From assembly GCF_900313035.1 (NCBI RefSeq), contig NZ_OMPS01000041.1, forward strand, positions 186,001-250,000: DNA of 64,000 nucleotides, given 5' to 3'. The stretch is from Ruegeria sp. EL01 (lineage in GTDB: Bacteria; Pseudomonadota; Alphaproteobacteria; Rhodobacterales; Rhodobacteraceae). How positions within the stretch are numbered: the first letter of the stretch is position 1; every line of letters begins with the position of its first letter. Below are positions 53,364 to 63,385 of this stretch, piece by piece. The position numbers and the translations under genes are program-made. Below the pieces are notes generated by a model. That model saw only the letters and a list, made by a program, of their open reading frames with translations, searched no databases and was not told the origin of the DNA.

Positions 53364-53392
53364 TTGTCTACATCAACTATACAACTAGACAA
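53364..53392. promoter_or_regulatory. Candidate PhnF operator between phnG and phnF
   Basis: TTGTCTA (53364-53370) and TAGACAA (53386-53392) are perfect 7-base inverted arms with a 15-base spacer. On the minus strand TTGTCTAG and TTGTATAG also form a direct repeat at 9-base spacing. Mycobacterial PhnF binds a TGGTATAGACCA site, which shares TATAGACA-like half-sites. The gap is AT-rich and divergent, so repression of both phnG and phnF is plausible. Inferred only. Confidence 0.55.
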
Positions 53393-53448
53393 ATATTACA
53401 CCTACCAATCGCGACTCGCAATCCGCAACTCTGTGAAGATTTGGTGAC

Positions 53449-54165
53449 ATGAGCAAAACACCTGTTTGGAAGAGCATCGCCCTGAGCCTGACCTCGGACA
53501 TCGCCGAAGGGCGTTACGGCACCGGTGACCGACTGCCGACCGAGGCGCAATTGGCGGCCAAACATGGGGTCAACCGCCACACCGTTCGCCGGGCCCTGTC
53601 AGATCTGGCCGATCAGGGTTTAGTGCACGCAAGGCGTGGGGCGGGTGTGTTTGTTGCCGCGCGTCCCACGGACTATCCAATCGGCAAGCGTGTCAGATAC
53701 CACAGGAGCATTTCAGCCAGCGGCAAAATCCCCGGCAAGACAATCCTCGCTCTGACCACACGCGCGGCGGATGAGGTCGAGGCGGAGGCGTTGGGATTGA
53801 ACGTCGGCAACACCGTGCATGTCTATGACGGGCTGTCCCTGGCTGATGGGCAACCCATAGGTCTGTTTCAAAGCGTTTTTCCCGCAGAACGATTCCCAGA
53901 CATTCTGACCGCGCTTGCCGATACACATTCTGTCACCAAGGCCCTGCAAATCTGCGGTATTGCGGATTATACCCGCATCTCAACCCGTTTAACTGCGAGA
54001 GCGGCGACAGCCACGCAAGCCTTGCACCTTCACCTGTCCGAGGGCGCCCCGGTCCTGTATTCGGTTGGCATCAACGCAGATCCCGATGGGCAGCCAGTGG
54101 AATACGGGAGAACGGTATTTGCCGGAGAGCGAGTCACTTTGACACTGAATGACGGCGACAATTGA
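53449..54165 (+). CDS. phnF: GntR-family regulator PhnF
   Basis: A 238-residue GntR/HutC-type regulator. The winged helix-turn-helix covers about residues 8-72 (RYGTGDRLPTEAQLAAKHGV and RRALSDLADQGLVHARRGAG), and the UTRA effector domain follows (about 85-230). PhnF represses phn operons in several bacteria until phosphonate or phosphate limitation is sensed. It is divergent from phnG and convergent with the acetyltransferase gene. Confidence 0.9.
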   Translation: MSKTPVWKSIALSLTSDIAEGRYGTGDRLPTEAQLAAKHGVNRHTVRRALSDLADQGLVHARRGAGVFVAARPTDYPIGKRVRYHRSISASGKIPGKTILALTTRAADEVEAEALGLNVGNTVHVYDGLSLADGQPIGLFQSVFPAERFPDILTALADTHSVTKALQICGIADYTRISTRLTARAATATQALHLHLSEGAPVLYSVGINADPDGQPVEYGRTVFAGERVTLTLNDGDN

Positions 54166-54207
54166 TCGGCGCAGGAGCCTTTTCCTGTCTGATGCGACAG
54201 AGAAGAC

Positions 54208-54822
54208 TTACTCGTATTTCTCCAGAAATGCTTCTGCGCTCAGCGCGCGGAAATCAGGTAACGCGGCGCGCAATCGTTGATTGTCCCAATCCCACCAGGC
54301 CAGTGACTGCATCCGTTCTCCAGTACTTTCTGAGAAACGGCGACGAATTGGTTGTGCCGTAACACCGCCAACAATTGTGTAGGGTGGCACGTCTTTGGTG
54401 ACGACTGCACCTGCGGCCACGACGGCCCCATGTCCAATGGTTACGTCGGGTTTGATTATTGCCACATGGCCGATCCAGGTGTCGTGTCCAATCCTGGATG
54501 TGCGGCGAGCCCGATGGGCGAACCAGTCCGCATCATCTTGCTCACCCTCCCAGTAATCCGCTGATCGGTATAGAAAATGGTGTAATGAGGCTTTGTCCAT
54601 CGGATGATCGGTCGCCCCAATGCGCGCAAAGCTGGCAATGTTGGCGAATTTTCCGATTTCGGCATTCGCGATGTCACATGTCCGGTCGCAATAGGAATAA
54701 TCGCCCCAACTGGTGTTTGCGACACGACTGCCTGCGCCGATTTCGACATATGCGCCGAACGTACTGGCGGTAATTTGACAATCGGGATGTATGAACGCCT
54801 GGTCGGCGCGTAGTCGTGACAT
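54208..54822 (-). CDS. Phosphonate-cluster hexapeptide acetyltransferase
   Basis: A 204-residue left-handed beta-helix acetyltransferase of the chloramphenicol-acetyltransferase/phn family. Hexapeptide repeats run from [20 protein letters not shown] to [20 protein letters not shown], with the catalytic histidine in [11 protein letters not shown]. In place of PhnO it may acetylate aminoalkylphosphonates, or act on the ribose intermediate. It is 21 bases from the second phnE, and reads in the transporter direction. Confidence 0.85.
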   Translation of the reverse strand: MSRLRADQAFIHPDCQITASTFGAYVEIGAGSRVANTSWGDYSYCDRTCDIANAEIGKFANIASFARIGATDHPMDKASLHHFLYRSADYWEGEQDDADWFAHRARRTSRIGHDTWIGHVAIIKPDVTIGHGAVVAAGAVVTKDVPPYTIVGGVTAQPIRRRFSESTGERMQSLAWWDWDNQRLRAALPDFRALSAEAFLEKYE

Positions 54823-54843
54823 GTGGTTTTCCTTCGTCAGACG

Positions 54844-56211
54844 TCAGGGCAACACAAATGTTTTGCCTTTTGGGTCCCGCACTTTGCGCTTCTTGCCGGT
54901 CTCATCCTGTATCAACCGACGGCGCAACCAGCCCGAGAACCAATCCATCAGCATCACCATCAGGATAATCAGGACGATGTAATAAGCCACCTCTTCCCAA
55001 TCTTTCTGCGTGATGATCGCCTGCGTCAGCAACAATCCAATTCCGCCGCCGGTGATTGCGCCGATGACTGTCGCACTGCGCGTGTTGGATTCGAGGAAAT
55101 ACAACAACTGGCTCAGCAAAACCGGCGTCACCTGCGGGATCACCCCAAAGCGATAACGCTGTGGCGCGTTGGCCCCTGTCGACTGCACGCCCTCGATCTG
55201 TTTCTGATCCACGTTCTCCAAGGCTTCCGAAAAGACCTTACCGAAAGTGCCGGTATCGGTCACCAGAATAGCCAGCGCGCCGGTCAATGGCCCGGGGCCA
55301 AAGGCGCGGGCCAGCACCACCGTCCAGATCAGGGCATCCACACCGCGAACAAAGTCGAATACCCGACGCGTGGCAAAGCGGATCGACTTTAGCGGGTTGA
55401 AATTCCTTGTCGCCAGAAAGGCCAGGGGCAATGCCAGCATCGCGGCACCAAAAGTACCCAAGAACGCCATCAAGATCGTTTCAAAGATGGCCCATGCCAC
55501 ATCCTGATGCCGCCACATCTTGTTGGTCCAAAAATCGTCAAAGATGGCACCGGCTTCGCCCGTGGCCACGCGCCCTACCAACTCTCCGAAGGACTTGCCG
55601 TAATAGGGGCTGTCCAGCGTGAACCAAAACAGTTCCCACCCGGTGAAATAGCGGAACACCTCCGACCGGTTGCGAGTGATCGTCAAGCGCCCCGCATCCG
55701 TGGTGATCGCCAAACGGTTCTTTGAGGCGTTGATCCAGTCCGGCACATCTCCGGCAGGCAGTTCGGCCTGAACACCTGCCGCGCGGCTTGGCCTTGCACG
55801 AACCACCCCATAACCGGGGATGTCATATTCAATGGTCTCGGGACCAAACCGCACGACATGACCGTCTTCCAAATCGATGACGGTCGTCTCGCCCAACTCG
55901 ACCCAGCCCGGCGATTGGCCATCTGGGTACGCCCCTTTGCGTTCGCCTTCGATGGCGATGGACACCTCACCGCTGCGATTGTCCCTAGCGACATGGGTCT
56001 TATAGCTGTAGCTGTCCGACACCAGTGTCTTTCCGTTTTCCCAATTCGCGCGTCCTGCAAGGCCCGAGATATCAAAGGCAAAGAACACATAGGTCAGGTA
56101 AGCCAGCACCAGCGCAGGCAGACCGAAATTCACCAGCCGTTTGCGGATGAACAGACGATCCGCTTTGGCCTTCAGGTCATCCATCGACAGATCGGTAGCA
56201 AAGGTACTCAT
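54844..56211 (-). CDS. phnE: Phosphonate ABC permease PhnE with large periplasmic insert
   Basis: A 455-residue PhnE-type permease, longer than the usual 260-300. After helix 1 (VNFGLPALVLAYLTYVFFAF) there is a soluble region of about 140 residues (about 45-190), then the standard permease helices with the coupling loop VDQKQIEGVQSTGANAPQRY. ATG 56211 has AAAAAGGAG 8 bases upstream and was chosen over a start 12 codons earlier that would lie deep in the other permease gene. It overlaps the first permease gene by 4 bases and probably pairs with it. Confidence 0.9.
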   Translation of the reverse strand: MSTFATDLSMDDLKAKADRLFIRKRLVNFGLPALVLAYLTYVFFAFDISGLAGRANWENGKTLVSDSYSYKTHVARDNRSGEVSIAIEGERKGAYPDGQSPGWVELGETTVIDLEDGHVVRFGPETIEYDIPGYGVVRARPSRAAGVQAELPAGDVPDWINASKNRLAITTDAGRLTITRNRSEVFRYFTGWELFWFTLDSPYYGKSFGELVGRVATGEAGAIFDDFWTNKMWRHQDVAWAIFETILMAFLGTFGAAMLALPLAFLATRNFNPLKSIRFATRRVFDFVRGVDALIWTVVLARAFGPGPLTGALAILVTDTGTFGKVFSEALENVDQKQIEGVQSTGANAPQRYRFGVIPQVTPVLLSQLLYFLESNTRSATVIGAITGGGIGLLLTQAIITQKDWEEVAYYIVLIILMVMLMDWFSGWLRRRLIQDETGKKRKVRDPKGKTFVLP

Positions 56212-57089
56212 ACCGAAGCTCCTTTTTCCGACCCGTGGGTCAGACAATCACGAAGGAAGCCGGACAGCTGGTCCACGATGACGATTGTGACAAATAGCAG
56301 GACGAAAATGGCCGCCGCTTCATCATAACGCCCCTGCCCCCATGACATTGCGTTGCGCAGCTCATACCCTAGGCCGCCGGCGCCAACAAAACCCATAATG
56401 GCCGAGGCACGTATGTTGATTTCAAACCGAAGCAACGCGTAGCTGACATAGTTCGGACCGACCTGCGGGATCACACCCAAATACATGCGTTGGGACCAGT
56501 TGGCCCCGGCAGAATGCAACCCCTCGACCGGCTTCAGTGAGGCGTTTTCATTCACCTCTGAGAACAGCTTGCCCAAAGCGCCAGCGGTGTGAAGGGCGAT
56601 GGCAATCATCGCGGGCACCGGACCACCGCCCAGCACAAAAATCAGGACAAGCGCGATCACGATTTCGGGGATTGCACGGCAGATATCGGCGATGCGGCGG
56701 AACAGCGGGATCAGTGACGGCCAAACGGCCATGCCCCGTGTCGACATCAGGGCCAGAAATGTGCCGCCCAATGTGCCAACCAAAGTCGCCGCAGCCGCAA
56801 TGTTCAGCGTCTCAACAAGGGCCGGAAAGAAAGTGACCAGATGCGCTAGCATCTGAGCAATCTTTTCCCAGGCCTCGGACAACACCTCGGTTGGGTAGTC
56901 AAGAACCCGTTGCCACCCATCAACAAAACCACCGGCGTTTCGGCTGTCAGCCGTGCGGAACCCTGCAGCCATCAAGGCCACAAACAGGATCAGAAGGATG
57001 CCACCATAGACACGCTTGCGTTGCGTCATCGCCGTGTATTCGTCGCGGATCTGATCGACGCTTGAGGACCCTGCTGTTAGGTCTGTCAT
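56208..57089 (-). CDS. phnE: Phosphonate ABC permease PhnE
   Basis: A 293-residue permease with six predicted helices. The coupling loop VNENASLKPVEGLHSAGANW and the C-terminal GFVGAGGLGYELRNAMSW are typical PhnE segments. AGGAGCATTCC precedes the ATG. Together with the next gene it forms the membrane channel of the PhnCDEE importer. It follows phnD by 66 bases. Confidence 0.93.
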   Translation of the reverse strand: MTDLTAGSSSVDQIRDEYTAMTQRKRVYGGILLILFVALMAAGFRTADSRNAGGFVDGWQRVLDYPTEVLSEAWEKIAQMLAHLVTFFPALVETLNIAAAATLVGTLGGTFLALMSTRGMAVWPSLIPLFRRIADICRAIPEIVIALVLIFVLGGGPVPAMIAIALHTAGALGKLFSEVNENASLKPVEGLHSAGANWSQRMYLGVIPQVGPNYVSYALLRFEINIRASAIMGFVGAGGLGYELRNAMSWGQGRYDEAAAIFVLLFVTIVIVDQLSGFLRDCLTHGSEKGASV

Positions 57090-57155
57090 GGAATGCTCCT
57101 GGTAGGAAAACGGGGTCAGGCGCAGACCCGGACCCCGATCATTGAAAGTGCAGGC

Positions 57156-58058
57156 TTAGTTGGACTTCAGCTTGCGTGCTTCGATGATGATCTCATAGGC
57201 GTCATGGGTGATCGGGTCGAAGCTTTTGGCTTCGCCAGCGGCCACACCGTAAAAGCACTCGCGATCCTTTTCGCTCAGATTGTCCCACAGGTCGGTCATC
57301 TTGGCCTTCACTTCGGTTGGCAGAGATTTGCGGATAACAACCGGGCCTTCTGGGATCGGCTCGGACTGCCAGATCATGACCAGATCATTCATGTCCACCA
57401 GACCGGCATCGACCGCGCGACGAAGGGCACCCGACTGGAAACCATCTTCCCAATCGCCCAAACCATCGGCCCAGGTTACACCACCATCAACGTCACCGTT
57501 GTTCACAGCAACAATGGTCTGTTCGTGACCGCCGGTGAATTTCACTTCGCCAAAATAGTCGCCCGAGTCCATGGTCGCACCAGTGGTCTGCGGGATTTCG
57601 ATCGACGGGACCAGATAGCCCGAGGTCGAGTTCGGGTCACCGAAACCAAAGGTTTTACCCTGCATGTCTTCCAGCGAGGTGATGCCGCTGTCCTTGCGCG
57701 CAAAACCGATCGAATAGTAGCCATAGCCACCATCGGTGTTGACCTTGACCAGCACCGGCTCAACAGCCTCAGGATCGCTCAGATAAGTTTTGGCATAGCC
57801 CGATGCGCCCAGCCAGGCCATGTCGATGGTGCCACCCAAGAGGCCCTGGATCACACCGTTATAGTCGGCAGGCGCGAACAGTTTGGTCTCAACACCCAGC
57901 GCCTCTTCCGTGTACTCGCGCAGACATTCGTTGTTGTTCATACGGTCCTGAGCGTTTTCGCCGCCCAAAATGCCTATGCGAAATTCGCTGATCTCCTGAG
58001 CCATTGCAGGTGTGGCCATGGCAGTGGTCGCAACAAGGGCAGCAATTAGGTTTTTCAT
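57156..58058 (-). CDS. phnD: Phosphonate-binding periplasmic protein PhnD
   Basis: A 300-residue periplasmic binding protein. The signal peptide is about residues 1-21 (LIAALVATTAMATPAMAQ). The mature part has FRIGILGGENAQDRM and the pocket stretches DMAWLGASGYAKTYL and GKTFGFGDPNSTSGYLVPSI typical of phosphate/phosphonate binders. I chose ATG 58058 with GGAGAGAG upstream over an in-frame start 12 codons earlier. It is the main uptake receptor of the cluster. Confidence 0.94.
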   Translation of the reverse strand: MKNLIAALVATTAMATPAMAQEISEFRIGILGGENAQDRMNNNECLREYTEEALGVETKLFAPADYNGVIQGLLGGTIDMAWLGASGYAKTYLSDPEAVEPVLVKVNTDGGYGYYSIGFARKDSGITSLEDMQGKTFGFGDPNSTSGYLVPSIEIPQTTGATMDSGDYFGEVKFTGGHEQTIVAVNNGDVDGGVTWADGLGDWEDGFQSGALRRAVDAGLVDMNDLVMIWQSEPIPEGPVVIRKSLPTEVKAKMTDLWDNLSEKDRECFYGVAAGEAKSFDPITHDAYEIIIEARKLKSN

Positions 58059-58125
58059 CTGTCTCTCTCCAGGTTTATGTCCCCGACCTCTCACCGGGTC
58101 GGGTGATGAAAGGGGTTTGGGTGGC

Positions 58126-58947
58126 TCAGATGATGGCCTCGGCTTCCATCAGCACCTTCTGAGTGGCGTCGAGCGTTTCGATCTCGGTCGATGTCGCCGC
58201 TTCCGAGAAGCTGGCATCGGCCCCGTAAATCTCGCGCGCGACACCGGTGGTCAGTTGTTCCGGCAGACCGTCGAACACGATGCGCCCGTCGCGCATGCCA
58301 ACAACGCGGTCGCAATAGCGGCGCGCTGTGTCCAGCGTGTGCAGGTTGGCGATGACGGTGCGCCCGTCTTCTTCGTGGATGCGGCGCAGCGCCTGCATCA
58401 CGACTTGTGCGTTCATTGGGTCCAGCGAAGCGATGGGTTCATCCGCCAGAATGATCTTGGGGTCCTGCATCAGGGCACGCGCAATCGCCACCCGCTGTTG
58501 CTGGCCCCCCGACAAGGCCTCAGCCCGTTTAGGTGCGTGTTCGGCAATGCCCAAACGATCCAGAATATCGATGGCGCAATGGATATCTTCCATCGGAAAC
58601 AGATTAAACATGGCCGCCAGTGTCGAATGGCGGTTCAGCGTCCCGTGCAAAACGTTCGAGACCACATCCATGCGCGGCACCAGATTGAATTGCTGGAAAA
58701 TCATGGCGCACTCAGCCTGCCAGGCGCGTTTCTCACGGCCTTTCAACTGGGTCACATCGCGACCTTCAAACAGGATCTGGCCTTCACTGGAATCCGTCAG
58801 TCGGTTGACCATACGCAACAGGGTCGATTTTCCCGCGCCCGACCGTCCGATGATCCCGATCATACAAGGCTTGTCTACATCCAGCGTCGCTGCATCAACG
58901 GCAATATTGTCGCCGAAGCGCTTGGTCAGTTTTTTGATCCGCAGCAC
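58126..58947 (-). CDS. phnC: Phosphonate ABC ATP-binding protein PhnC
   Basis: A 273-residue ATPase of the phosphonate importer. Walker A is [14 protein letters not shown], the signature LSGGQQQRV and Walker [15 protein letters not shown] chose GTG 58947 ([14 protein letters not shown]), as homologues start there with GGGGGTGG close upstream; ATG 58965 would add 6 residues. It is the first gene of the phnCDEE-acetyltransferase operon, 66 bases downstream of a Pho-box-like sequence. Confidence 0.92.
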   Translation of the reverse strand: MLRIKKLTKRFGDNIAVDAATLDVDKPCMIGIIGRSGAGKSTLLRMVNRLTDSSEGQILFEGRDVTQLKGREKRAWQAECAMIFQQFNLVPRMDVVSNVLHGTLNRHSTLAAMFNLFPMEDIHCAIDILDRLGIAEHAPKRAEALSGGQQQRVAIARALMQDPKIILADEPIASLDPMNAQVVMQALRRIHEEDGRTVIANLHTLDTARRYCDRVVGMRDGRIVFDGLPEQLTTGVAREIYGADASFSEAATSTEIETLDATQKVLMEAEAII

Positions 58948-59012
58948 GTGCCACCCCCAATTCATCTTGGCGGTCAGCTACAGACGCCGTTCAACGGAGG
59001 TGTGTCGTTTGG

Positions 59013-59030
59013 GTGAAAGTTTTGTAACGG
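59013..59030 (-). promoter_or_regulatory. Pho-box-like site upstream of phnC
   Basis: On the minus strand CCGTTACAAAACTTTCAC matches 13 of 18 positions of the E. coli Pho box CTGTCATAAATCTGTCAC, including the 4-base A-rich spacer and a good second half. It is 66 bases upstream of the phnC start, so PhoB activation under phosphate limitation is plausible. Confidence 0.5.
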
Positions 59031-59144
59031 CGCCAGACAGAGGTTTAGCGATTTGTTTGCCCAGAAAGACGGATTGCAGGTCTACCACTCGGACCTCGCT
59101 GCAGGTATATGCATCAGCGACACTTCAACTCATACGAGGCTGCA

Positions 59145-59831
59145 ATGAGCTTTGACCGCACCATCAAGATTGCTCCGTCGATCCTGTCCGCCGATTTCGC
59201 CAACTTCGGACAAGAGATTCAGGCCATCGAAGCGCAGGGCGCGGACTGGGTCCATGTTGACGTGATGGATGGTCACTTTGTTCCAAACCTCACATTTGGC
59301 CCCCCAGCGGTGAAAGCCTTCCGGCCACATGTCAAAACGGTGATGGACGTTCACCTGATGATCACCCCGGTCGATCCATACATTCAGGCCTACGCGGATG
59401 CGGGAGCGGACATCCTGACGGCCCATGTCGAGGCCGGCCCCCACACGCACCGCACCCTGCAAGCCATCCGTGCCGCTGGTATGAAAGCGGGCGTTGCCCT
59501 GAATCCCGGCACTCCGGCCGAGACAGTTGAGCATCTATTGGATCTGGCAGACCTGGTTTGTGTCATGACAGTGAACCCGGGTTTTGGCGGTCAGAAGTTC
59601 ATCGACATGACGGACAAAGTCCGCAAGCTGCGTCAAATGATCGGAGACCGCCCGGTCCATATCGAGATCGACGGCGGGGTCGATTCAAAAACCGCGTCGC
59701 TGGTGACCGCAGCCGGAGCGAACGTGCTGGTGGCCGGGTCTGCAGTGTTCAAAGGCGGATCGGTGCAGAACCCGGAGGTGTATGGTGAGAACATCAAAGC
59801 AGTGCGCGCAGCGGCCAATTCAGCCATTTAG
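59145..59831 (+). CDS. rpe: Ribulose-phosphate 3-epimerase
   Basis: A 228-residue TIM-barrel enzyme that interconverts ribulose 5-phosphate and xylulose 5-phosphate. It shows [13 protein letters not shown], the metal-binding [31 protein letters not shown] and the catalytic Asp in [14 protein letters not shown] 59145 has GAGG 5 bases upstream; the 12 upstream in-frame residues are not conserved. It is divergent from phnC. Confidence 0.96.
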   Translation: MSFDRTIKIAPSILSADFANFGQEIQAIEAQGADWVHVDVMDGHFVPNLTFGPPAVKAFRPHVKTVMDVHLMITPVDPYIQAYADAGADILTAHVEAGPHTHRTLQAIRAAGMKAGVALNPGTPAETVEHLLDLADLVCVMTVNPGFGGQKFIDMTDKVRKLRQMIGDRPVHIEIDGGVDSKTASLVTAAGANVLVAGSAVFKGGSVQNPEVYGENIKAVRAAANSAI

Positions 59832-60159
59832 TTAGTCGACAGGCCCACTTCAGTATGAACAAGTGTTGATGGACTAGGCGGACGCGCATCGCCAACACTC
59901 ATCGATCACAGAAGGTTGAAATCACGCCGCCTTGACCCTTTTCTTGAGAACGCACGTACCGTCGGGGTATGTTGGGTTTGGCAAAGCGAAAACAATAGAA
60001 ACATGCCTGCCAAAAAGAACAAGTGCCTCATGCTCTCCCAAAATTCTAATCTAATATTGCAAGCACCGTTGATTTATCCGGTGACTTCTTCATCCTTTTG
60101 AACGCGAATTGCCGGGAAGCAATTTAAAGATGTTCGGTGCCTAAAGGACTGCGAAGGTT
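59832..60159. other. Gene-free stretch after rpe
   Basis: The 328 bases hold no convincing gene or RNA. The only structure noticed is AGTGTTG paired with CAACACT about 23 bases later (near 59863-59900), which may be part of the rpe 3' end. From about 60000 the composition becomes more AT-rich. Confidence 0.4.
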
Positions 60160-60408
60160 TTGGTAAGACTAGATTCATTTGTTACGCTCATTTACGTACT
60201 CTGGTATCTCGCGGCTTTTGCTTTGGCGTCAGTGGTTGTCATTGGCTTGCTTCGGAGAAGACGAGGACCCTTTTTCGATACCTGCTATGTTGCTAGTGGC
60301 GTCTACGTTCTGTTTGTCGCTGCAAATTTCTACAAATATGGTGAACTCCGCAGCTTGATTCGCCAAGGGGATGCTGATCGGGCTGCATTGCGCGGAAGCG
60401 AACTGTGA
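60160..60408 (+). CDS. Small two-helix membrane protein, unknown function
   Basis: An 82-residue protein with two hydrophobic segments (FVTLIYVLWYLAAFALASVV and YVASGVYVLFVAANFY) joined by a basic loop (LLRRRRGP), so a probable hairpin in the inner membrane with the loop inside. The start is TTG 60160 with GAAGG 5 bases upstream. No family is recognised. Base composition is less GC-rich than its neighbours. It lies 54 bases before the next orphan gene. Confidence 0.55.
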   Translation: MVRLDSFVTLIYVLWYLAAFALASVVVIGLLRRRRGPFFDTCYVASGVYVLFVAANFYKYGELRSLIRQGDADRAALRGSEL

Positions 60409-60462
60409 GAATTCGACCCTCAAGACATTTCGTCCATTCATCTTGATTGGCCCTTAAGGAAA

Positions 60463-61299
60463 ATGCGCGGGAAAGTGCAGTTTACCTGCCCCGGAACCAA
60501 TTCTAGTTGCGGACGAGTTCCAATGCTTGCTCATCCTACGAGTGGAGTGCAATTGGAAATAGATCGTAGCCCCGTTCGCATTGCTCGGTTGTTGGTCGGA
60601 GATACAGTTTGCTTCTCAGATGATCCCAATCTGGTTTCGGTGGTAGAACAGATACCGCGAGATTTCGCAGCGCGTGGCATCTGCATGTTGGCGACCCCGA
60701 TCTCGGAACCTACGGCTTCAATCCATTATCAGTTCACGACTAAAAAATCTCGCAGAATTGACGATTGGCATTGGTTGAATGAATGGCGCTTAGAGACCTC
60801 CGATGGCCAGTTGATTGATCGCATAACCACAACGTCAAATCTAAGAGACGCAAATGAATTCTTCTTACCGGCAAAGCGGAATGCACTCTCGAGGAGTATC
60901 ACCGAATTCGACGATGGTCCAATTGTCGCCCTTCGATACTGGCTCTCAGGCAGAGAACGATCCGAAAACATCGCGGATTTGTTTAAACACAGGAGCGAAT
61001 GGGAAGATGACGTGCGCCGCGAAGTGCCGCTTAGCGACGGCTTTCTGATAGAGGGGTTGGCGAATCCAAATGTCAGTTGGGAAGTGCTGCGACTATCATG
61101 CACTCAGTGGGACATTGCGGGCTCTGAACTGAGAAAGGTAACGACCCGCCACTTAGGAGCTGCCCTGAGTAGATCACCTAAAGTCGAGTTTTTACGCGCA
61201 TGTGGGCGATCCTCTTGCACTTCGGACCCGTTTGGTCTGGAAGATCAGGCTGAGTGCAAGTCAGCCCCTCCGAATGTGCAACTACCCGCGGTTGATTGA
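60463..61299 (+). CDS. Orphan hypothetical protein, 278 residues
   Basis: I do not recognise this protein. It is hydrophilic, without signal peptide or membrane helix. CPGTNSSCG near the start and CGRSSCTSD near the end are cysteine pairs that could bind metal. The middle (RIDDWHWLNEWRLETSDGQL) is rich in Trp and charged residues. AAGGA lies only 2 bases before ATG 60463, so the start is uncertain. Composition is more AT-rich than the region, which suggests a recently acquired gene. Confidence 0.5.
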   Translation: MRGKVQFTCPGTNSSCGRVPMLAHPTSGVQLEIDRSPVRIARLLVGDTVCFSDDPNLVSVVEQIPRDFAARGICMLATPISEPTASIHYQFTTKKSRRIDDWHWLNEWRLETSDGQLIDRITTTSNLRDANEFFLPAKRNALSRSITEFDDGPIVALRYWLSGRERSENIADLFKHRSEWEDDVRREVPLSDGFLIEGLANPNVSWEVLRLSCTQWDIAGSELRKVTTRHLGAALSRSPKVEFLRACGRSSCTSDPFGLEDQAECKSAPPNVQLPAVD

Positions 61300-61336
61300 C
61301 GCGAAGAACAAAGCACAAATGCACTCCGATGAGAAA

Positions 61337-61395
61337 AAGGCCGCCCGTTGTTGGGCGGCCTTCTTTAGTTCACCAATGTGGCGGGCTGACGCCCG
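61337..61395 (-). terminator. Strong intrinsic terminator of tuf, plus second hairpin
   Basis: AAGGCCGCCC (61337-61346) pairs with GGGCGGCCTT (61353-61362) over a GTTGTT loop; read on the minus strand it is followed by TTTTTC. Nearer the tuf stop, CGGGC-TGAC-GCCCG (61382-61395) forms a second stem. Together they end the tuf transcript and insulate it from the orphan gene. Confidence 0.9.
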
Positions 61396-61404
61396 GCCTA
61401 CCGA

Positions 61405-62580
<1,176 letters not shown>

Positions 62581-62606
62581 TCCTCAGGCGCCCTTTTGCG
62601 ATTTGG

Positions 62607-62621
62607 GGGACCCGTGGTCCC
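62607..62621 (-). promoter_or_regulatory. Hairpin in the tuf leader
   Basis: GGGACC (62607-62612) and GGTCCC (62616-62621) form a perfect 6-bp stem with a CGT loop, 27 bases upstream of the tuf ATG. It may set leader structure or mRNA stability. The 117-base gap to the lipoprotein gene should hold the tuf promoter; I could not fix a -10/-35 pair. Confidence 0.4.
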
Positions 62622-62697
62622 GTAAGTTACATCTGCGCGCGCGAGATATTTGGTTCACAGGGGAAAATCAAGCACATCCTGAGTGAAAAGCCGTAGC

Positions 62698-63288
62698 TTA
62701 CGCCGGATTTTGCGTGACCTCAGCGGACTCCAGCGGCTGGATCAGGTCCGGACGCTTGTCAAACCAGCCATTTTCCAGGTGCTCCTCGGCAAGCCATTCC
62801 TCGACCCGGTCCGCAACTTTCAGCGCCAGACCGCTCATCTGTTCTTCTTTGGTCCGTTCATGTCCGGATCCTTTGAAGGCACTGCCACCGGTGGTATCTT
62901 CCAGAACCTGGAATTGTTTGCGCTTGGCCAGAAATTCCTTCTTGTTCACATCATAGACGTTCACCAGAACGATAGCCGTGCTTTTGGGATTGTAGATTAT
63001 TGGTATTCCGGGCGGTGCCAGCATGTAGCCTTCAAGGCTGATACCGATGTCATAATCCTGCGCCCCTTCATAGCGGCCCATGCGAATATTCACTGCGTTT
63101 TGGATGGCGTCTTGCCATTCTTCGGGCGTCGCGTCACGGGATACAGGCCCCTTTTTCGCCTTCTCGGCGAAGGCGTAGTTCACGCGGAGTTTGAATTCAC
63201 CCAGCGATTCAGGTTCTTCATAAACCTGCGTCTGGGTACATGCGCCCATCAGGGCCAATCCGGTAATCAGAGTCAGAATGCGTAACAT
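62698..63288 (-). CDS. Putative lipoprotein (DUF4136-like)
   Basis: A 196-residue exported protein. The N-terminus LTLITGLALMGAC is a lipoprotein signal with a lipobox (LMGAC) and the lipidated Cys at residue 17. The mature part has no transmembrane segment and shows alternating beta/alpha patterns (GISLEGYMLAPPGIPIIYNP; AIVLVNVYDVNKKEFLAKRK). I recall similar Rhodobacteraceae envelope lipoproteins but cannot name a function. It is followed by tuf in the same direction. Confidence 0.75.
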   Translation of the reverse strand: MLRILTLITGLALMGACTQTQVYEEPESLGEFKLRVNYAFAEKAKKGPVSRDATPEEWQDAIQNAVNIRMGRYEGAQDYDIGISLEGYMLAPPGIPIIYNPKSTAIVLVNVYDVNKKEFLAKRKQFQVLEDTTGGSAFKGSGHERTKEEQMSGLALKVADRVEEWLAEEHLENGWFDKRPDLIQPLESAEVTQNPA

Positions 63289-63331
63289 TTTCTCTTCTCG
63301 ATAGGCCTGTTTTTATTGGGTGTAGCCCACT

Positions 63332-63356
63332 GATACGGTTTGTGCCAAGCCGTATC
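63332..63356 (-). terminator. Hairpin downstream of parC
   Basis: GATACGG (63332-63338) pairs with CCGTATC (63350-63356) over an 11-base loop in the gap between parC and the lipoprotein gene. No direct T-run follows on the minus strand. Confidence 0.4.
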
Positions 63357-63385
63357 GGCGGAAATACACATCTTCTGAAACACGA

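Noticed and set aside
53433..53451. Pho box overlapping the phnF start
   Set aside because: Only the first half (ATGTCAC) fits; the second half and spacing are poor and it covers the ATG.
57093..58049. 318-codon plus-strand ORF opposite phnD
   Set aside because: Antisense of the clear periplasmic binding protein.
58012..59016. 334-codon plus-strand ORF over phnC/phnD
   Set aside because: Antisense shadow of the recognised phnC with no plausible domains.
59832..60159. tRNA or small RNA gene near rpe/tuf
   Set aside because: No cloverleaf or T-loop GTTCRA segment could be found in this stretch.
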